Assembly (NCBI GenBank): GCA_018223085.1 | Contig: JAAEZB010000002.1 | Location: 1-64,000, forward strand | Direction of reading: 5' to 3' | DNA from: Paracoccaceae bacterium | GTDB lineage: Bacteria; Pseudomonadota; Alphaproteobacteria; Rhodobacterales; Rhodobacteraceae | Length of the DNA stretch: 64,000 bases | Shown: positions 46,205-56,553 of the stretch, one piece after another | Layout of the letters: each line of letters starts with the position of its first letter | How positions within the stretch are numbered: the first letter of the stretch is position 1 | Notes under the pieces: generated by a model | Told to the model about the DNA's origin: nothing | The model's database searches: none | What the model saw: only the letters and a program-made list of their open reading frames with translations | Made by a program: the position numbers and the translations under genes

Positions 46205-47521
46205 CTAAGCCTCTGCCGCCCGTTCCAGCGCCGGATAGCGCATCCCAAGCGTCACGGCGCGGGCCACGAATGAGATCAAAAGCGCGATCCATAGCCCGTG
46301 ATTGTCCCATAGTGGGATCATCGCCAGCACCGCCACCACATAGACCAGCAGCGACAGCGCCATCATGTTGCGCATGTCTCGCGTGCGCGTCGCGCCGATG
46401 AATATCCCGTCGAGCATGAACGCCCCCACCCCGAGAAGCGGCGCCAAGGCCACCTGCGGCAGGTAACGTCGCGCCTCGATCCGCACATCCGGCGCCGTGG
46501 CCATAAGGTCAATGAGCCAGCCCCCCGCCACCAGATAAAACACAGATATACCAATCACGATCACCGTGCTCCACAGGCTGGTGAGAACCGCGCCCCGGCG
46601 CAGCGTCGCCCGATCCCGCGCGCCAAGTGCCTGCCCGACAATCGCCTCGGCGGCAAAGGCAAACCCGTCAAGCGCATAGGCCGAGATCGCAAGGAACTGC
46701 ATCAACACCTGATTGGCCGCAAGCGTCACATCGCCGAACCGCGCCCCAAGAAACAGGAAGGACATGAAGATCGCCTGAAGCATGAGCGACCGCAGCATGA
46801 TATCGCCATTGACCGCCATCACCTCGCGCAGACGCACCAGATCGAAAATCCGCCCCCAATCGCGCCAGGCCGGTTGCCTGAACGCATCACGGCAGAGCCA
46901 CAGCCCAAGCGCCAGCCCGCTCCACTCCGCAAGGAATGTCGCAATCGCGACCCCCTCCACGCCCCAGCCGAGGCCAAGCACGAACCACAGGTCGAGTAGG
47001 ATATTAAGCCCGTTCATCCATACCTGAAGCAAGAGAACCGCCCGCGTGCGTTCAAGCGCGATAAGCCAGCCCGTCACACCATAAAGCGCAATCGCCGCCG
47101 GGGCGCTCCAGACCCGGATCGCAAGGTAACTGCGGGCAAGGTCTTCAACCTCCCCGCTCGCAGGCGAAAGGCGAAAGCCAAGCCAAAACAGCGGCAGTTG
47201 CATCAGGACAATCGCCGCCCCCGCCGCCCATCCAATCATCAGCGCACGGGTGAGCATGGCCGAAACCTCGCCCTGCTGCCCCGCCCCATAGGCCTGCGAT
47301 GTGAGCCCCGTCGTGCCCATACGCAGAAATCCAAAGATCCAGTAAATCCCGGTCAGGATCACCGCCCCGATCCCCACCGCGCCAATCGGCGCCGCCTGGC
47401 CAAGCTGGCCAACAACGCCAGTATCCACCGCGCCCAAAATCGGCACGGTGGCGTTGGAAATCACGATGGGAATGGCCGTGGCCAGAACCCGGCGATGAGT
47501 GACCGCGCTGACCTTAGCCAT
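46205..47521 (-). CDS. MATE family efflux transporter
   Basis: 12-TM MATE; NATVPILGAVDTGVVGQLG, GTTGLTSQAYGAGQ. Confidence 0.93.
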   Translation of the reverse strand: MAKVSAVTHRRVLATAIPIVISNATVPILGAVDTGVVGQLGQAAPIGAVGIGAVILTGIYWIFGFLRMGTTGLTSQAYGAGQQGEVSAMLTRALMIGWAAGAAIVLMQLPLFWLGFRLSPASGEVEDLARSYLAIRVWSAPAAIALYGVTGWLIALERTRAVLLLQVWMNGLNILLDLWFVLGLGWGVEGVAIATFLAEWSGLALGLWLCRDAFRQPAWRDWGRIFDLVRLREVMAVNGDIMLRSLMLQAIFMSFLFLGARFGDVTLAANQVLMQFLAISAYALDGFAFAAEAIVGQALGARDRATLRRGAVLTSLWSTVIVIGISVFYLVAGGWLIDLMATAPDVRIEARRYLPQVALAPLLGVGAFMLDGIFIGATRTRDMRNMMALSLLVYVVAVLAMIPLWDNHGLWIALLISFVARAVTLGMRYPALERAAEA

Positions 47522-48026
47522 TGCCGCGCGGCGGCATCAGGAAATGCCCCGTGGCCTGCGCAAACAGGCGCGCGCGCTGATCCTGCCAGGCTTCCACATG
47601 CACGCTCGCATAGCGCCGCCCCGAGCGGTTCACACGGGCGCGCGCATAAGAATCGCGCGGCAGGCCCGAACGCAGGTAATCAACATTGAAATCAATCGTC
47701 TTGGGCAAACGCGGCATCTGGCCTGCGGTGATATCCTCAAGGTTCATTTCGCCATTCTCAAGCTCTTCCCAGAGCACCGACCACGCCAGCCCGATCACCG
47801 CCGTAACCTCAAGAAACCCCGCGATGGCGCCCCCGTGCAAGGCTTGCAGCATCGGGTTGCCGATAAGCCCCTCGTCAAACGGCATCACCGCCGTCAGCTC
47901 ATCACCACGCCGGTCAAATTCGATCCCAAGGAACTGCACATAAGGCACCCCATGCACCAATGCGCTGAGCGCCGCATCGCGCCGCTGTTTAACAACCTGA
48001 ACCGGTTCCGGACGTTTCATCGCCAT
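47514..48026 (-). CDS. PaaI-like hotdog thioesterase
   Basis: IGNPMLQALHGGAIAGFLEVTA. Confidence 0.9.
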   Translation of the reverse strand: MAMKRPEPVQVVKQRRDAALSALVHGVPYVQFLGIEFDRRGDELTAVMPFDEGLIGNPMLQALHGGAIAGFLEVTAVIGLAWSVLWEELENGEMNLEDITAGQMPRLPKTIDFNVDYLRSGLPRDSYARARVNRSGRRYASVHVEAWQDQRARLFAQATGHFLMPPRGNG

Positions 48027-48448
48027 TATTTGCCCTCTACCGTAAAGGCACCCGTGGCCGTGGCCACCGGGCGGTCCTTGTCATCGTCAAACGCCGTCGC
48101 GCGCACAAAAGCAACGGAGCGCGTAATATGATAGCACTCGGCGCGCGTCGTGACGGTCTGTCCCGGCGTCGCCGCACGCATGTAATCGATTCGCAGATCA
48201 ATCGTCGCCGTGCCCGCTGGCGAGGACGGATGGCTCATCGCCGCCGTGCCACAGCAGGTATCCATCAAGGCCGAAATCGCCCCCCCATGCAGCACCCCGG
48301 TCTCCGGATCGCCCACAAGCTTTGCGTCATAAGGCAGTTCCATCTCTGCCACACCATCCTCGATCAAGGTGAGCTTCATGCCCAGCGCTTTGCAATGGGG
48401 CACGAGGCTGATGAACTGTTCCGCCATCTTGATCTTTGCCGAGTCCAT
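48026..48448 (-). CDS. PaaI-like hotdog thioesterase (second copy)
   Basis: GDPETGVLHGGAISALMDTCCGTAA. Confidence 0.9.
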   Translation of the reverse strand: MDSAKIKMAEQFISLVPHCKALGMKLTLIEDGVAEMELPYDAKLVGDPETGVLHGGAISALMDTCCGTAAMSHPSSPAGTATIDLRIDYMRAATPGQTVTTRAECYHITRSVAFVRATAFDDDKDRPVATATGAFTVEGK

Positions 48449-48563
48449 TTTTCGCTCCTTGTCGTCTGCCTTAGACTATGATCCCTATTTTGCACGCGCG
48501 GCAAGGGGGCGGTTGCACCTTCTCACGCAGCGTCCTAAATTCCCGGCGGAGGAGAAACGCGAA

Positions 48564-48938
48564 ATGTCCGAGACCCGGCTCAGTTTCAAGGAAATGTGTG
48601 CACGCTTCGACGTGACGCCGCGCACCTTGCGCTATTACGAATATATCGAACTCTTGCAGCCCGAACGCGCAGGTCGTTCGCGCTATTTTGGTCCACGCGA
48701 AATCGCTCGTATGACCCTGATTATGCGCGGTCGCAGATTCGGCATCAAGCTGGAGGACATCCGCCAGTGGCTCCTCATCTACGAACAGGACGGCACCGAA
48801 GCCCAGATGCGCGCCTTTATCGAGATGGCCGACCGCCAATATGGCGAATTGCAGGAACAAAAGGCCCAGCTCGACGAAGCCATGCACGAGTTGAAGTCCC
48901 TGCGCGACAAGACTGTCAACCTTTTGAAATCCGCCTGA
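48564..48938 (+). CDS. MerR family regulator
   Basis: [38 protein letters not shown]-terminal coiled coil. Confidence 0.93.
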   Translation: MSETRLSFKEMCARFDVTPRTLRYYEYIELLQPERAGRSRYFGPREIARMTLIMRGRRFGIKLEDIRQWLLIYEQDGTEAQMRAFIEMADRQYGELQEQKAQLDEAMHELKSLRDKTVNLLKSA

Positions 48939-48965
48939 CACCTGCCTAAAAATCGTTCAGATCAA

Positions 48966-48996
48966 GCCCCGCCGCCCTGCGACCGGGGCTTTTTTC
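48966..48996 (+). terminator. intrinsic terminator after first MerR gene
   Basis: AGCCCCgccgccctgcgaccGGGGCTTTTTT. Confidence 0.85.
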
Positions 48997-49092
48997 ATGA
49001 CAATCCGGCAGAGTTTTTTCCCCGTTTTTCCATTTTTGTCACTTTACCTTCACAGACGCTACGTCAACTTTATAAGTGACGCGGCGTTACGG

Positions 49093-49107
49093 TTACGTTA
49101 ACGTCAA
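49093..49107. promoter_or_regulatory. candidate LiuR/MerR-type operator
   Basis: TTACGTTAACGTCAA, core ACGTTAACGT palindrome 49095-49104. Confidence 0.5.
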
Positions 49108-49172
49108 GCATCATTGTAACCCGGCGCTCGAACACCAAATCCATGACGAACGCCAAGCTTAGGGTATCCGCC

Positions 49173-49574
49173 ATGCAAGATACGACGATGACCATTCGCG
49201 AGATGTGTGACGCCTATGACGTGACGCCGCGCACCTTGCGTTTTTACGAAGCCAAGGAGCTTCTGTTCCCGATCCGTGAAGGACAGAAACGCCTGTTTAC
49301 CAAGCGCGACCGCGGTCGCCTCAAGCTGATCCTGCGCGGCAAGCGCTTTGGTTTCTCGCTTGAGGAAATCCGCCAACTGCTCGACCTCTACGATATGGAC
49401 GACCAGCAGGCGACCCAGCTCCAGCGCACCTATGAAGTCGCCCAAGCGCGACTTCAGGACATGGAAGAACAGCGCGACGAGCTGAACGAGGCCATCGACG
49501 ACCTCAAAGAACAGTTGAAATGGGGCGAAAAAGTCATCGCCTCCTTCAATGCCACCAAGAAAGCAGCAGAGTAA
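49173..49574 (+). CDS. MerR family regulator (paralog of 48564-48938)
   Basis: [65 protein letters not shown]. Confidence 0.93.
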   Translation: MQDTTMTIREMCDAYDVTPRTLRFYEAKELLFPIREGQKRLFTKRDRGRLKLILRGKRFGFSLEEIRQLLDLYDMDDQQATQLQRTYEVAQARLQDMEEQRDELNEAIDDLKEQLKWGEKVIASFNATKKAAE

Positions 49575-49590
49575 CAAGGGAAGAGACCTG

Positions 49591-51366
49591 ATGCCGACCT
49601 ATACCGCCCCCGTAAAAGACATGCAGTTCGTTCTGCACGATGTGCTGAACGTTTCCGGCTCCGACATCCCCGGCTATGCCGAGCTGGAACCGGACTTCAC
49701 CAATGCCGTGCTCGAAGAAGCCGGCAAACTGACCTCCGAAGTGCTCGCACCGCTGAACGTGGTTGGCGATACCGAGGGCTGCCGGCTTGAGAACGGCATC
49801 GTCTATACCCCGACCGGTTTCAAAGAAGCCTTTGAGCAGGTCAAGGAAGGCGGCTGGACCGGCCTCGACATGCCCGAGGAATATGGCGGCCAGAACATGC
49901 CCTACGTGCTCGGCACTGCCGTGGGCGAAATGTTCTCGGGCTCCAACCAGGCCTTTACCATGTATCAGGGCCTGACCCACGGTGCCGCCTCGGCGATCCT
50001 CGCCCATGGCACCGAAGAGCAGAAAAACAAATGGCTGCCCAAGATGGTCTCCTGCGAATGGACCGGCACCATGAACCTGACCGAACCCCATTGCGGCACC
50101 GACCTCGGCCTCATGCGCACCAAGGCCGAACCGCAGGGCGATGGCAGCTATAAAGTGTCCGGCCAGAAGATCTTTATCTCTGCCGGTGACCACGACATGG
50201 CCGACAACGTCGTCCACCTCGTCCTCGCCAAAATCCCCGGCGGCCCCGAAGGCATCAAAGGTGTCTCGCTCTTCATCGTACCCAAGTTCAAGGTCGATGA
50301 CGAAGGCAATATTGGTGCCCGCAACGGCGTCTCCGTTGGCAACATCGAGAAAAAGATGGGCATCCACGGCAACTCGACCTGCGTGCTGAACTATGACGAG
50401 GCCGAAGGCTATCTCCTCGGCGAAGAGCACAAAGGCATGCGCGCCATGTTCACCATGATGAACGAAGCCCGCATCGGCGTCGGCATGCAGGGCCTCGCCC
50501 AAGCCGAAGCCGCCTACCAGAACGCCGTGGAATACGCCAAGGACCGCCTTCAGGGCCGTGACGTAACCGGCACCAAGAACCCGGACGGCCCGGCCGATCC
50601 GCTGATCGTGCACCCCGATATCCGCCGCTCGCTGATGGATCAGAAGAGCTTTGTCGAAGGGGCCCGCGCCTTCATCCTCTGGGGCGCAAGCCTGATCGAC
50701 GCCGCCCACCGCAACGAAGACAAGGCTGCCGATGGTCTCGTGTCGCTGATGACCCCTGTCATCAAGGGCTTCCTGACCGACCAAGGCTATGACATGACCG
50801 TGCTGGCGCAGCAGGTCTATGGCGGCCACGGCTATATCGAAGAACATGGCATGTCGCAGTTCACCCGCGACGCCCGTATCGCCATGATCTATGAAGGCGC
50901 CAACGGCGTGCAGGCGCTCGACCTCGTTGGCCGCAAGCTCGGTCAGGACGGCGGCAAACACGTCATGGCCTTCTTCGATCTGGTCAAGAATTTCTGCAAG
51001 GACAACAGCGACGACGAAGCCCTCAAGGACTTCATCGAACCGCTCAAAGCCGCGTCCAAAGATCTTCAGGCTGCCGGCATGTATTTCATGCAGAACGGCA
51101 TGAAGAACCCCAACAACGCGCTTTCCGGGTCTTATGACTTCATGCACCTCTTCGGCCACGTCTGCCTCGGCCTGATGTGGGCCCGCATGGCCAAAGCGGC
51201 CAATGCAGCCCTCGCAGCAGGCGCAGGCGACGCAGCGTTCTACGAGACGAAGCTCACCACCGGGCGCTATTACATGGTCCGTCGCCTGCCCGCGACCGCG
51301 ATGCATCTCGCACGCATCCAGTCCGGCGCCGACACCGTCATGGCGCTCGACGCCGAAGCGTTCTGA
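49591..51366 (+). CDS. acyl-CoA dehydrogenase with C-terminal extension (FadE-like)
   Basis: [73 protein letters not shown]. Confidence 0.93.
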   Translation: MPTYTAPVKDMQFVLHDVLNVSGSDIPGYAELEPDFTNAVLEEAGKLTSEVLAPLNVVGDTEGCRLENGIVYTPTGFKEAFEQVKEGGWTGLDMPEEYGGQNMPYVLGTAVGEMFSGSNQAFTMYQGLTHGAASAILAHGTEEQKNKWLPKMVSCEWTGTMNLTEPHCGTDLGLMRTKAEPQGDGSYKVSGQKIFISAGDHDMADNVVHLVLAKIPGGPEGIKGVSLFIVPKFKVDDEGNIGARNGVSVGNIEKKMGIHGNSTCVLNYDEAEGYLLGEEHKGMRAMFTMMNEARIGVGMQGLAQAEAAYQNAVEYAKDRLQGRDVTGTKNPDGPADPLIVHPDIRRSLMDQKSFVEGARAFILWGASLIDAAHRNEDKAADGLVSLMTPVIKGFLTDQGYDMTVLAQQVYGGHGYIEEHGMSQFTRDARIAMIYEGANGVQALDLVGRKLGQDGGKHVMAFFDLVKNFCKDNSDDEALKDFIEPLKAASKDLQAAGMYFMQNGMKNPNNALSGSYDFMHLFGHVCLGLMWARMAKAANAALAAGAGDAAFYETKLTTGRYYMVRRLPATAMHLARIQSGADTVMALDAEAF

Positions 51367-51385
51367 ATACAATACGAACTGGCAC

Positions 51386-51405
51386 GGGCGGGGATATCCC
51401 CGCCC
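51386..51405. repeat. perfect 20-bp palindrome
   Basis: GGGCGGGGATATCCCCGCCC. Confidence 0.85.
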
Positions 51406-51482
51406 TCGCCTTTGGACCGAAAGAAGGAGAGAGACCCGTCCAATCTGACAGCCACGGCGTTTGCGGCAAGGATGGGAGTTTT

Positions 51483-51680
51483 GAGTATTTTTCCAGAGAA
51501 GAAGACAGGGGAGGTCCACTCCGTCATCCGGCCGCAGTCTGTCTTGGACGCACCCGGGCGGGACGACGGAGCTTCTCCTCTGGCGGCCATCGGCTCTCCA
51601 GCCTGTTCCGCATCATAGAGAATGGCGCGTTAACCTTAATGCCCGGTAAACCGCCTCCCTTCTTCTCTGTAAAAATACTC
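51483..51680. repeat. 198-bp intergenic segment bounded by 22-bp inverted repeats (one mismatch)
   Basis: left GAGTATTTTTCCAGAGAAGAAG (51483-51504), right CTTCTTCTCTGTAAAAATACTC (51659-51680). Confidence 0.75.
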
Positions 51681-51753
51681 CACGGGGGTGCGGGGGTGTG
51701 AAACCCCCGCTCCGTTGCGGAATATATGCGGCAAGGACGACTGGGAGGACGCC

Positions 51754-52389
51754 ATGACCATCAAACTTCACTGCTTCGGCGAAAGCGGCAATGCCTATAA
51801 GGCGGCGCTGGCGCTGGAACTTTCCGGCCTCGATTGGGAGCCGGTCTTTGTCGATTTCTTTTCCGGCATCAATCGCAGCCCGGAATTCCTTGAGAAAAAC
51901 GTCATGGGCGAGGCCCCCTTCCTTGAAGATGGCGACCTGACCCTGACCCAATCCGGCGTGATCCAGGATTACGTGAGCGAAAAGTCCGGCAAATTCGGCG
52001 GCAAAACCCCCGAAGAGCGCCGCGAAGTGTTGCGCTGGGTGCTCTGGGACAACCACAAGCTCTCATCCCAGGCCGGGATGACCCGCTTCCTGATGAACTT
52101 CCTGCCCGAGGACAAACGCCCCGCCGAAGTCATCGGCTTCATGCAGGGCCGCCTCAAGGCCGCCTACAAAACACTGAACACCCATCTTGAGGGCCGCGAC
52201 TGGATCGTCGGCGACGGTATGACCAATGCCGACCTCTCCTGCTGCGGCTACCTGTTTTACCCCGAACCCTTCGGGTTCGACCGCACCCAGTGGCCCAATA
52301 TCGACCGCTGGCTGACAAATATTGAACAAACGCCGGGGTGGAAACACCCCTACGACCTGATGCCCGGCTCCCCCGCGGACCGTGCCTGA
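51754..52389 (+). CDS. glutathione S-transferase family protein
   Basis: KLHCFGESGNAYKAALALELSGLDWEPVFVDF thioredoxin-like N-domain; GDGMTNADLSC. Confidence 0.88.
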   Translation: MTIKLHCFGESGNAYKAALALELSGLDWEPVFVDFFSGINRSPEFLEKNVMGEAPFLEDGDLTLTQSGVIQDYVSEKSGKFGGKTPEERREVLRWVLWDNHKLSSQAGMTRFLMNFLPEDKRPAEVIGFMQGRLKAAYKTLNTHLEGRDWIVGDGMTNADLSCCGYLFYPEPFGFDRTQWPNIDRWLTNIEQTPGWKHPYDLMPGSPADRA

Positions 52390-52403
52390 TAAAGGAGATC
52401 ATG

Positions 52404-53615
52404 ATGACCGAAGCCTATATCTATGACACCGTGCGTACCCCGCGCGGCAAGGGCCGTAAGGACGGCAGCCTGCACGAGGTGACCTCCGTGCGTCTCTCCG
52501 CCAGCGTGCTGAACGCCCTCAAAGAGCGCAACAACCTCGAAGGTCACGCCGTCGAAGATGTGATCTGGGGCAACGTCACCCAGGTCAAAGAACAGGGCGG
52601 CTGCCTCGCGCGTACCGCCGTGCTTGCTTCCGATCTTGACGAGCGTATCCCCGGCCTCGCCATCAACCGCTTCTGCGCTTCGGGCATGGAAGCCGTGAAC
52701 ATCGCCGCCAACCAAGTCAAAGGCGGCGCGGGCAATGCCTATATCGCCGGTGGTGTGGAAATGATGGGCCGCGTGCCCATGGGCTCGGATGGTGCTGCCA
52801 TCGCCGTGGACCCCTCGGTCGCCATGGAGATGTATTTCGTCCCGCAAGGCATCTCCGCCGACATCATCGCGACGGAATACGGCTTCAGCCGCGAACAGGC
52901 CGACGCGCTGGCCGTGGAATCCCAACGCCGCGCCGCAAAAGCCTGGGAAGAGAACCGCTTTGAGAAGTCGATCATCGCCGTCAAAGACATCAACGGCCTG
53001 ACCATTCTCGACCGCGACGAATATCTGCGCCCCGGCACCGACATGACCTCGCTTGGCGGTCTCAAGCCTGCCTTCAAGGAACAGGGCGAAGTGATGCCCG
53101 GTTTCGACAAGCTCGCGCTGATGAAATACCCGCACCTCGACGCGATCAACCACATCCACCATGCCGGGAACTCCTCGGGTATCGTGGACGGCGCCGCAGG
53201 CGTCCTGATCGGCAACAAGGAATTCGGCGAGGAATACGGCCTCAAGCCCCGCGCCCGCATCAAGGCCACCGCTAAGATCGGCCTCGATCCGACCATCATG
53301 CTCACCGGCCCGGTCCCCGCGACCCAGAAAATCCTCGCCGATAGCGGCATGGCGATCTCCGACATCGATCTCTTTGAGGTCAACGAGGCCTTCGCTTCGG
53401 TCGTTCTGCGCTTCCAGCAGGCCTTCGACGTCGATCCCTCAATCGTCAACGTCAATGGCGGCTCCATCGCCATGGGCCACCCGCTCGGCGCCACCGGCGC
53501 CATCATCATCGGCACGCTTCTCGACGAGCTTGAGCGCTCGGACAAGGAAACCGGCCTCGCAACCCTCTGCATCGCGTCCGGCATGGGCGCAGCTACCATC
53601 ATCGAACGCGTGTAA
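52404..53615 (+). CDS. fadA: acetyl-CoA C-acyltransferase (thiolase)
   Basis: NRFCASGMEAVNIAANQVKGG; NVNGGSIAMGHPLGATGA; CIASGMGAATIIE. Confidence 0.93.
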   Translation: MTEAYIYDTVRTPRGKGRKDGSLHEVTSVRLSASVLNALKERNNLEGHAVEDVIWGNVTQVKEQGGCLARTAVLASDLDERIPGLAINRFCASGMEAVNIAANQVKGGAGNAYIAGGVEMMGRVPMGSDGAAIAVDPSVAMEMYFVPQGISADIIATEYGFSREQADALAVESQRRAAKAWEENRFEKSIIAVKDINGLTILDRDEYLRPGTDMTSLGGLKPAFKEQGEVMPGFDKLALMKYPHLDAINHIHHAGNSSGIVDGAAGVLIGNKEFGEEYGLKPRARIKATAKIGLDPTIMLTGPVPATQKILADSGMAISDIDLFEVNEAFASVVLRFQQAFDVDPSIVNVNGGSIAMGHPLGATGAIIIGTLLDELERSDKETGLATLCIASGMGAATIIERV

Positions 53616-53626
53616 GGAGAGACAAG

Positions 53627-55819
53627 ATGACCGAATTCCACTACGCGACCGACGCCGAAGGCATCGCCACCATCACTTGGGACGTGCCCGGCAAATCCAT
53701 GAACGTCATGTCCTTTACCGGCCTCGAAGAGCTCGAAGCCTGCTTTGACAAGGCCATGGCCGACGACGCCGTCAAAGGCATCATCATCACCTCGGGCAAA
53801 GAAGGCTCCTTTGCGGGCGGCATGGACCTCAACCTCCTTGCCGTGATGAAGGAACAGGCGGGTGACAACCCGGCCAAGGGTCTCTTTGATGGCATCATGC
53901 AGATGCACGCCCTGCTGCGCAAAATCGAACGCGCTGGCATGGACCCCAAGACCAACAAGGGCGGCAAACCCGTCGCTTGCGTCCTGCCCGGCACCGCCGC
54001 AGGCATCGGCCTTGAACTGCCCCTCGCCTGCCACCGCACCTTTGCGGCCGACAACCCCAAGGCCCGTATCGGCCTTCCGGAAATCCTCGTCGGGATTTTC
54101 CCCGGCGCAGGCGGCACCACGCGTTTCGTGCGCAAAATGGGCGCCATGGCCGCCTCGCCCTTCCTGCTTCAGGGCAAGATGGTCGACCCCAAGAAAGCCA
54201 AAGGCGCAGGCATCATCGACGAGGTGAGCGAAGACCCGATGGCCGATGCACGCGCATGGGTTCTGTCCGAGCCGAAAATCGTCAAGCCTTGGGACGAGAA
54301 GGGCTACAAAATGCCCGGCGGCGATCCCTACCACCCGGCTGGCTTCATGACCTTCGTTGGCGCCTCTGCCATGGTCAACGGCAACACCTGGGGCGTCTAT
54401 CCGGCGGCCAAGGCGATGCTCTCGGCGATCTACGAAGGCGCGCAGGTGCCCTTTGACACCGCCCTCAAGATCGAAGCCCGCTGGTTTACCAATGTCCTGA
54501 TGAATCCGTCCTCCTCGGCCATGATCCGGTCGCTCTTCCTCAACAAGGAAGCGCTCGAAAAAGGCGCCAACCGCCCTGACGTTCCCGATCAGCGCGTCAA
54601 AAAAGTCGGCGTCCTTGGCGCGGGCATGATGGGCGCCGGTATCGCGCTCGTTTCGGCCAGGGCTGGCATGGACGTGGTCCTCATCGACCAGAACCAGGAA
54701 GCCGCCGACCGCGGCAAGGCCTATTCGGAAAGCTTCATGGACAAAGGCATCGCCCGCAAGAAAGCGACGCCCGAGAAGAAAGAAGCCCTTCTGGCCAAGA
54801 TCAACGCAACGACCGATCTTGAGGCCCTCAAAGACGTGGACCTCATCATCGAGGCCGTCTTCGAAGATCCGGGCGTCAAGGCCGAGATGACCAAGAAGGT
54901 CGAAGCGATCATCCCAGAGGATGCGATCTTTGCCTCCAATACCTCGACCCTGCCGATCACCGGTCTGGCCAAAGCCTCCGTGCGCCCGGAACAGTTCATC
55001 GGCATCCACTTCTTCTCGCCGGTCGAGAAAATGGCCCTTGTCGAGATCATCAAGGGCAAGGAAACCGGTCCGCGCGCCGTGGCCAAGGCCCTCGACTATG
55101 TGCGCCAGATCCGCAAGACGCCGATCGTCGTCAACGATGACCGCTTCTTCTATGCCAACCGCTGCATCATTCCTTACATCAACGAAGGCGTGATGATGGC
55201 TGGCGAAGGCGTGACCCGTCCGCTGATCGATCACGCGGCCCAGCTTCTGGGCTTCCCCGTTGGCCCGATCCAGCTTGTGGATGAAACCTCGCTCGACCTC
55301 GGCGCCAAGATCGCCAAGGCGACCATGGAAGCGATGGGCGATGCCTATCCCAAGTCGATTGCCGATGACGTGACCTTCTGGATGGTCGACGAAGGCCGTC
55401 TTGGCCGCAAAGCCAAAGCCGGGTTCTTCGATTACGACGAAAAGGGCAAACGCCTTGGCTACTGGGAAGGTTTCAACGACAAGTTCCCGCTTGCCGATGA
55501 TCAGCCCGAAGTGACCGAAGTTCAGCACCGCCTGATCTTTGCTCAGGTCCTCGAAGCCGTCCGCGCGCTTGAGGCCGGTGTGCTTGAAGACATCCGCGAA
55601 GGCGACGTCGGCGCGATCCTCGGCTGGGGCTTCATGCCGTGGTCCGGTGGTCCGTTCTCCTGGCTCGACATCGTTGGCACGCCCTGGGCCGCCGCGAAAT
55701 GCGACGAGCTGACCGAGAAGTTCGGCGACCGCTTTGCCTGCCCGCCGCTCCTGCGCGAAATGGCTGACAAGGGCCAGAGCTTCTATGGCCGCTTCGGCCC
55801 CGAAGCTTCCGCCGCCTGA
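53627..55819 (+). CDS. 3-hydroxyacyl-CoA dehydrogenase / enoyl-CoA hydratase bifunctional protein
   Basis: crotonase GLPEILVGIFPGAGGTTRFVRKMG; VGVLGAGMMGAGIALVSARAGMDVVLID; HFFSPVEKMALVEII. Confidence 0.95.
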   Translation: MTEFHYATDAEGIATITWDVPGKSMNVMSFTGLEELEACFDKAMADDAVKGIIITSGKEGSFAGGMDLNLLAVMKEQAGDNPAKGLFDGIMQMHALLRKIERAGMDPKTNKGGKPVACVLPGTAAGIGLELPLACHRTFAADNPKARIGLPEILVGIFPGAGGTTRFVRKMGAMAASPFLLQGKMVDPKKAKGAGIIDEVSEDPMADARAWVLSEPKIVKPWDEKGYKMPGGDPYHPAGFMTFVGASAMVNGNTWGVYPAAKAMLSAIYEGAQVPFDTALKIEARWFTNVLMNPSSSAMIRSLFLNKEALEKGANRPDVPDQRVKKVGVLGAGMMGAGIALVSARAGMDVVLIDQNQEAADRGKAYSESFMDKGIARKKATPEKKEALLAKINATTDLEALKDVDLIIEAVFEDPGVKAEMTKKVEAIIPEDAIFASNTSTLPITGLAKASVRPEQFIGIHFFSPVEKMALVEIIKGKETGPRAVAKALDYVRQIRKTPIVVNDDRFFYANRCIIPYINEGVMMAGEGVTRPLIDHAAQLLGFPVGPIQLVDETSLDLGAKIAKATMEAMGDAYPKSIADDVTFWMVDEGRLGRKAKAGFFDYDEKGKRLGYWEGFNDKFPLADDQPEVTEVQHRLIFAQVLEAVRALEAGVLEDIREGDVGAILGWGFMPWSGGPFSWLDIVGTPWAAAKCDELTEKFGDRFACPPLLREMADKGQSFYGRFGPEASAA

Positions 55820-55846
55820 GCCTGACTGCTTTCAGAAAACACGAAA

Positions 55847-55873
55847 CGCCCGGTCCTTACGACCGGGCGCTTT
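55847..55873. terminator. terminator after fadB-type gene
   Basis: CGCCCGGTCcttacGACCGGGCG then CTTTC. Confidence 0.75.
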
Positions 55874-55899
55874 CATTTTCAGGCCTTTCAATTCAAAAA

Positions 55900-56553
55900 T
55901 CAGGCCATGCCGTAATCGATATTATCCGGCATATAGGTCTCTTCAAGAAGCCGCGCCGCAACCGGAAGCGGCAGCATATTGTAATTCTGTGCCGCACCAT
56001 GTTTGGGGACATAGCCGACGCTCACCCCCCAATGCGCCTGACAAAAAGCAAGAGCCCCCTGATCGACGAAAATCATCTGGTCCTCTTCAAAAATCGGCAG
56101 CACAACCTCGACCGTGCCATAGGGTTCTTCGCGCTCGACCCCGTCAAGCAACGCAAGCGCCGCCCCCGGCACGACTGCAAAAGGATCGCCCCATTGGTCG
56201 GCAATATCATCGGACTCGATGAGCACGCCCTGATGCGGCATGACAAGCATCTCTTCGCAATTTCCGATCACCCCTTCCGGCACGAAAAGCGGCCAAAGCT
56301 CTTCCGGGCAGGGCCCGATTCCGCCCCATATCTGATCCCGGATCACCCCGATCACCTTTTGCGCGCCCCCATCAAAGGTCAGCACGCTTTCGCCCTTGCG
56401 TAGCGTTTCAACCGCGCGCCAGCCATCCTGCGTCGCCACGGTCGTCCCTTCAATGAGTCCACACCCGGCCCCGTTCAGGACCGGATCCTCATATCGTGTC
56501 TTCTCACGCGCGGGCCGCACAAGATCCGGCCCCGAGGTCACCCATCCAAACAT
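55900..56553 (-). CDS. Hint-domain-containing protein
   Basis: GAGCGLIEGTTVATQDGWRAVETLRKGESVLTFDGG...VMPHQGVLIES Hint-fold signature. Confidence 0.8.
   Translation of the reverse strand: MFGWVTSGPDLVRPAREKTRYEDPVLNGAGCGLIEGTTVATQDGWRAVETLRKGESVLTFDGGAQKVIGVIRDQIWGGIGPCPEELWPLFVPEGVIGNCEEMLVMPHQGVLIESDDIADQWGDPFAVVPGAALALLDGVEREEPYGTVEVVLPIFEEDQMIFVDQGALAFCQAHWGVSVGYVPKHGAAQNYNMLPLPVAARLLEETYMPDNIDYGMA

Noticed and set aside
49546-51519. 657-aa minus-strand ORF
   Set aside because: Antisense shadow of the acyl-CoA dehydrogenase gene.
52739-55528. 929-aa minus-strand ORF
   Set aside because: Antisense to the thiolase and FadB-type genes; no domain signature. Long antisense ORFs are expected from GC-rich codon structure.
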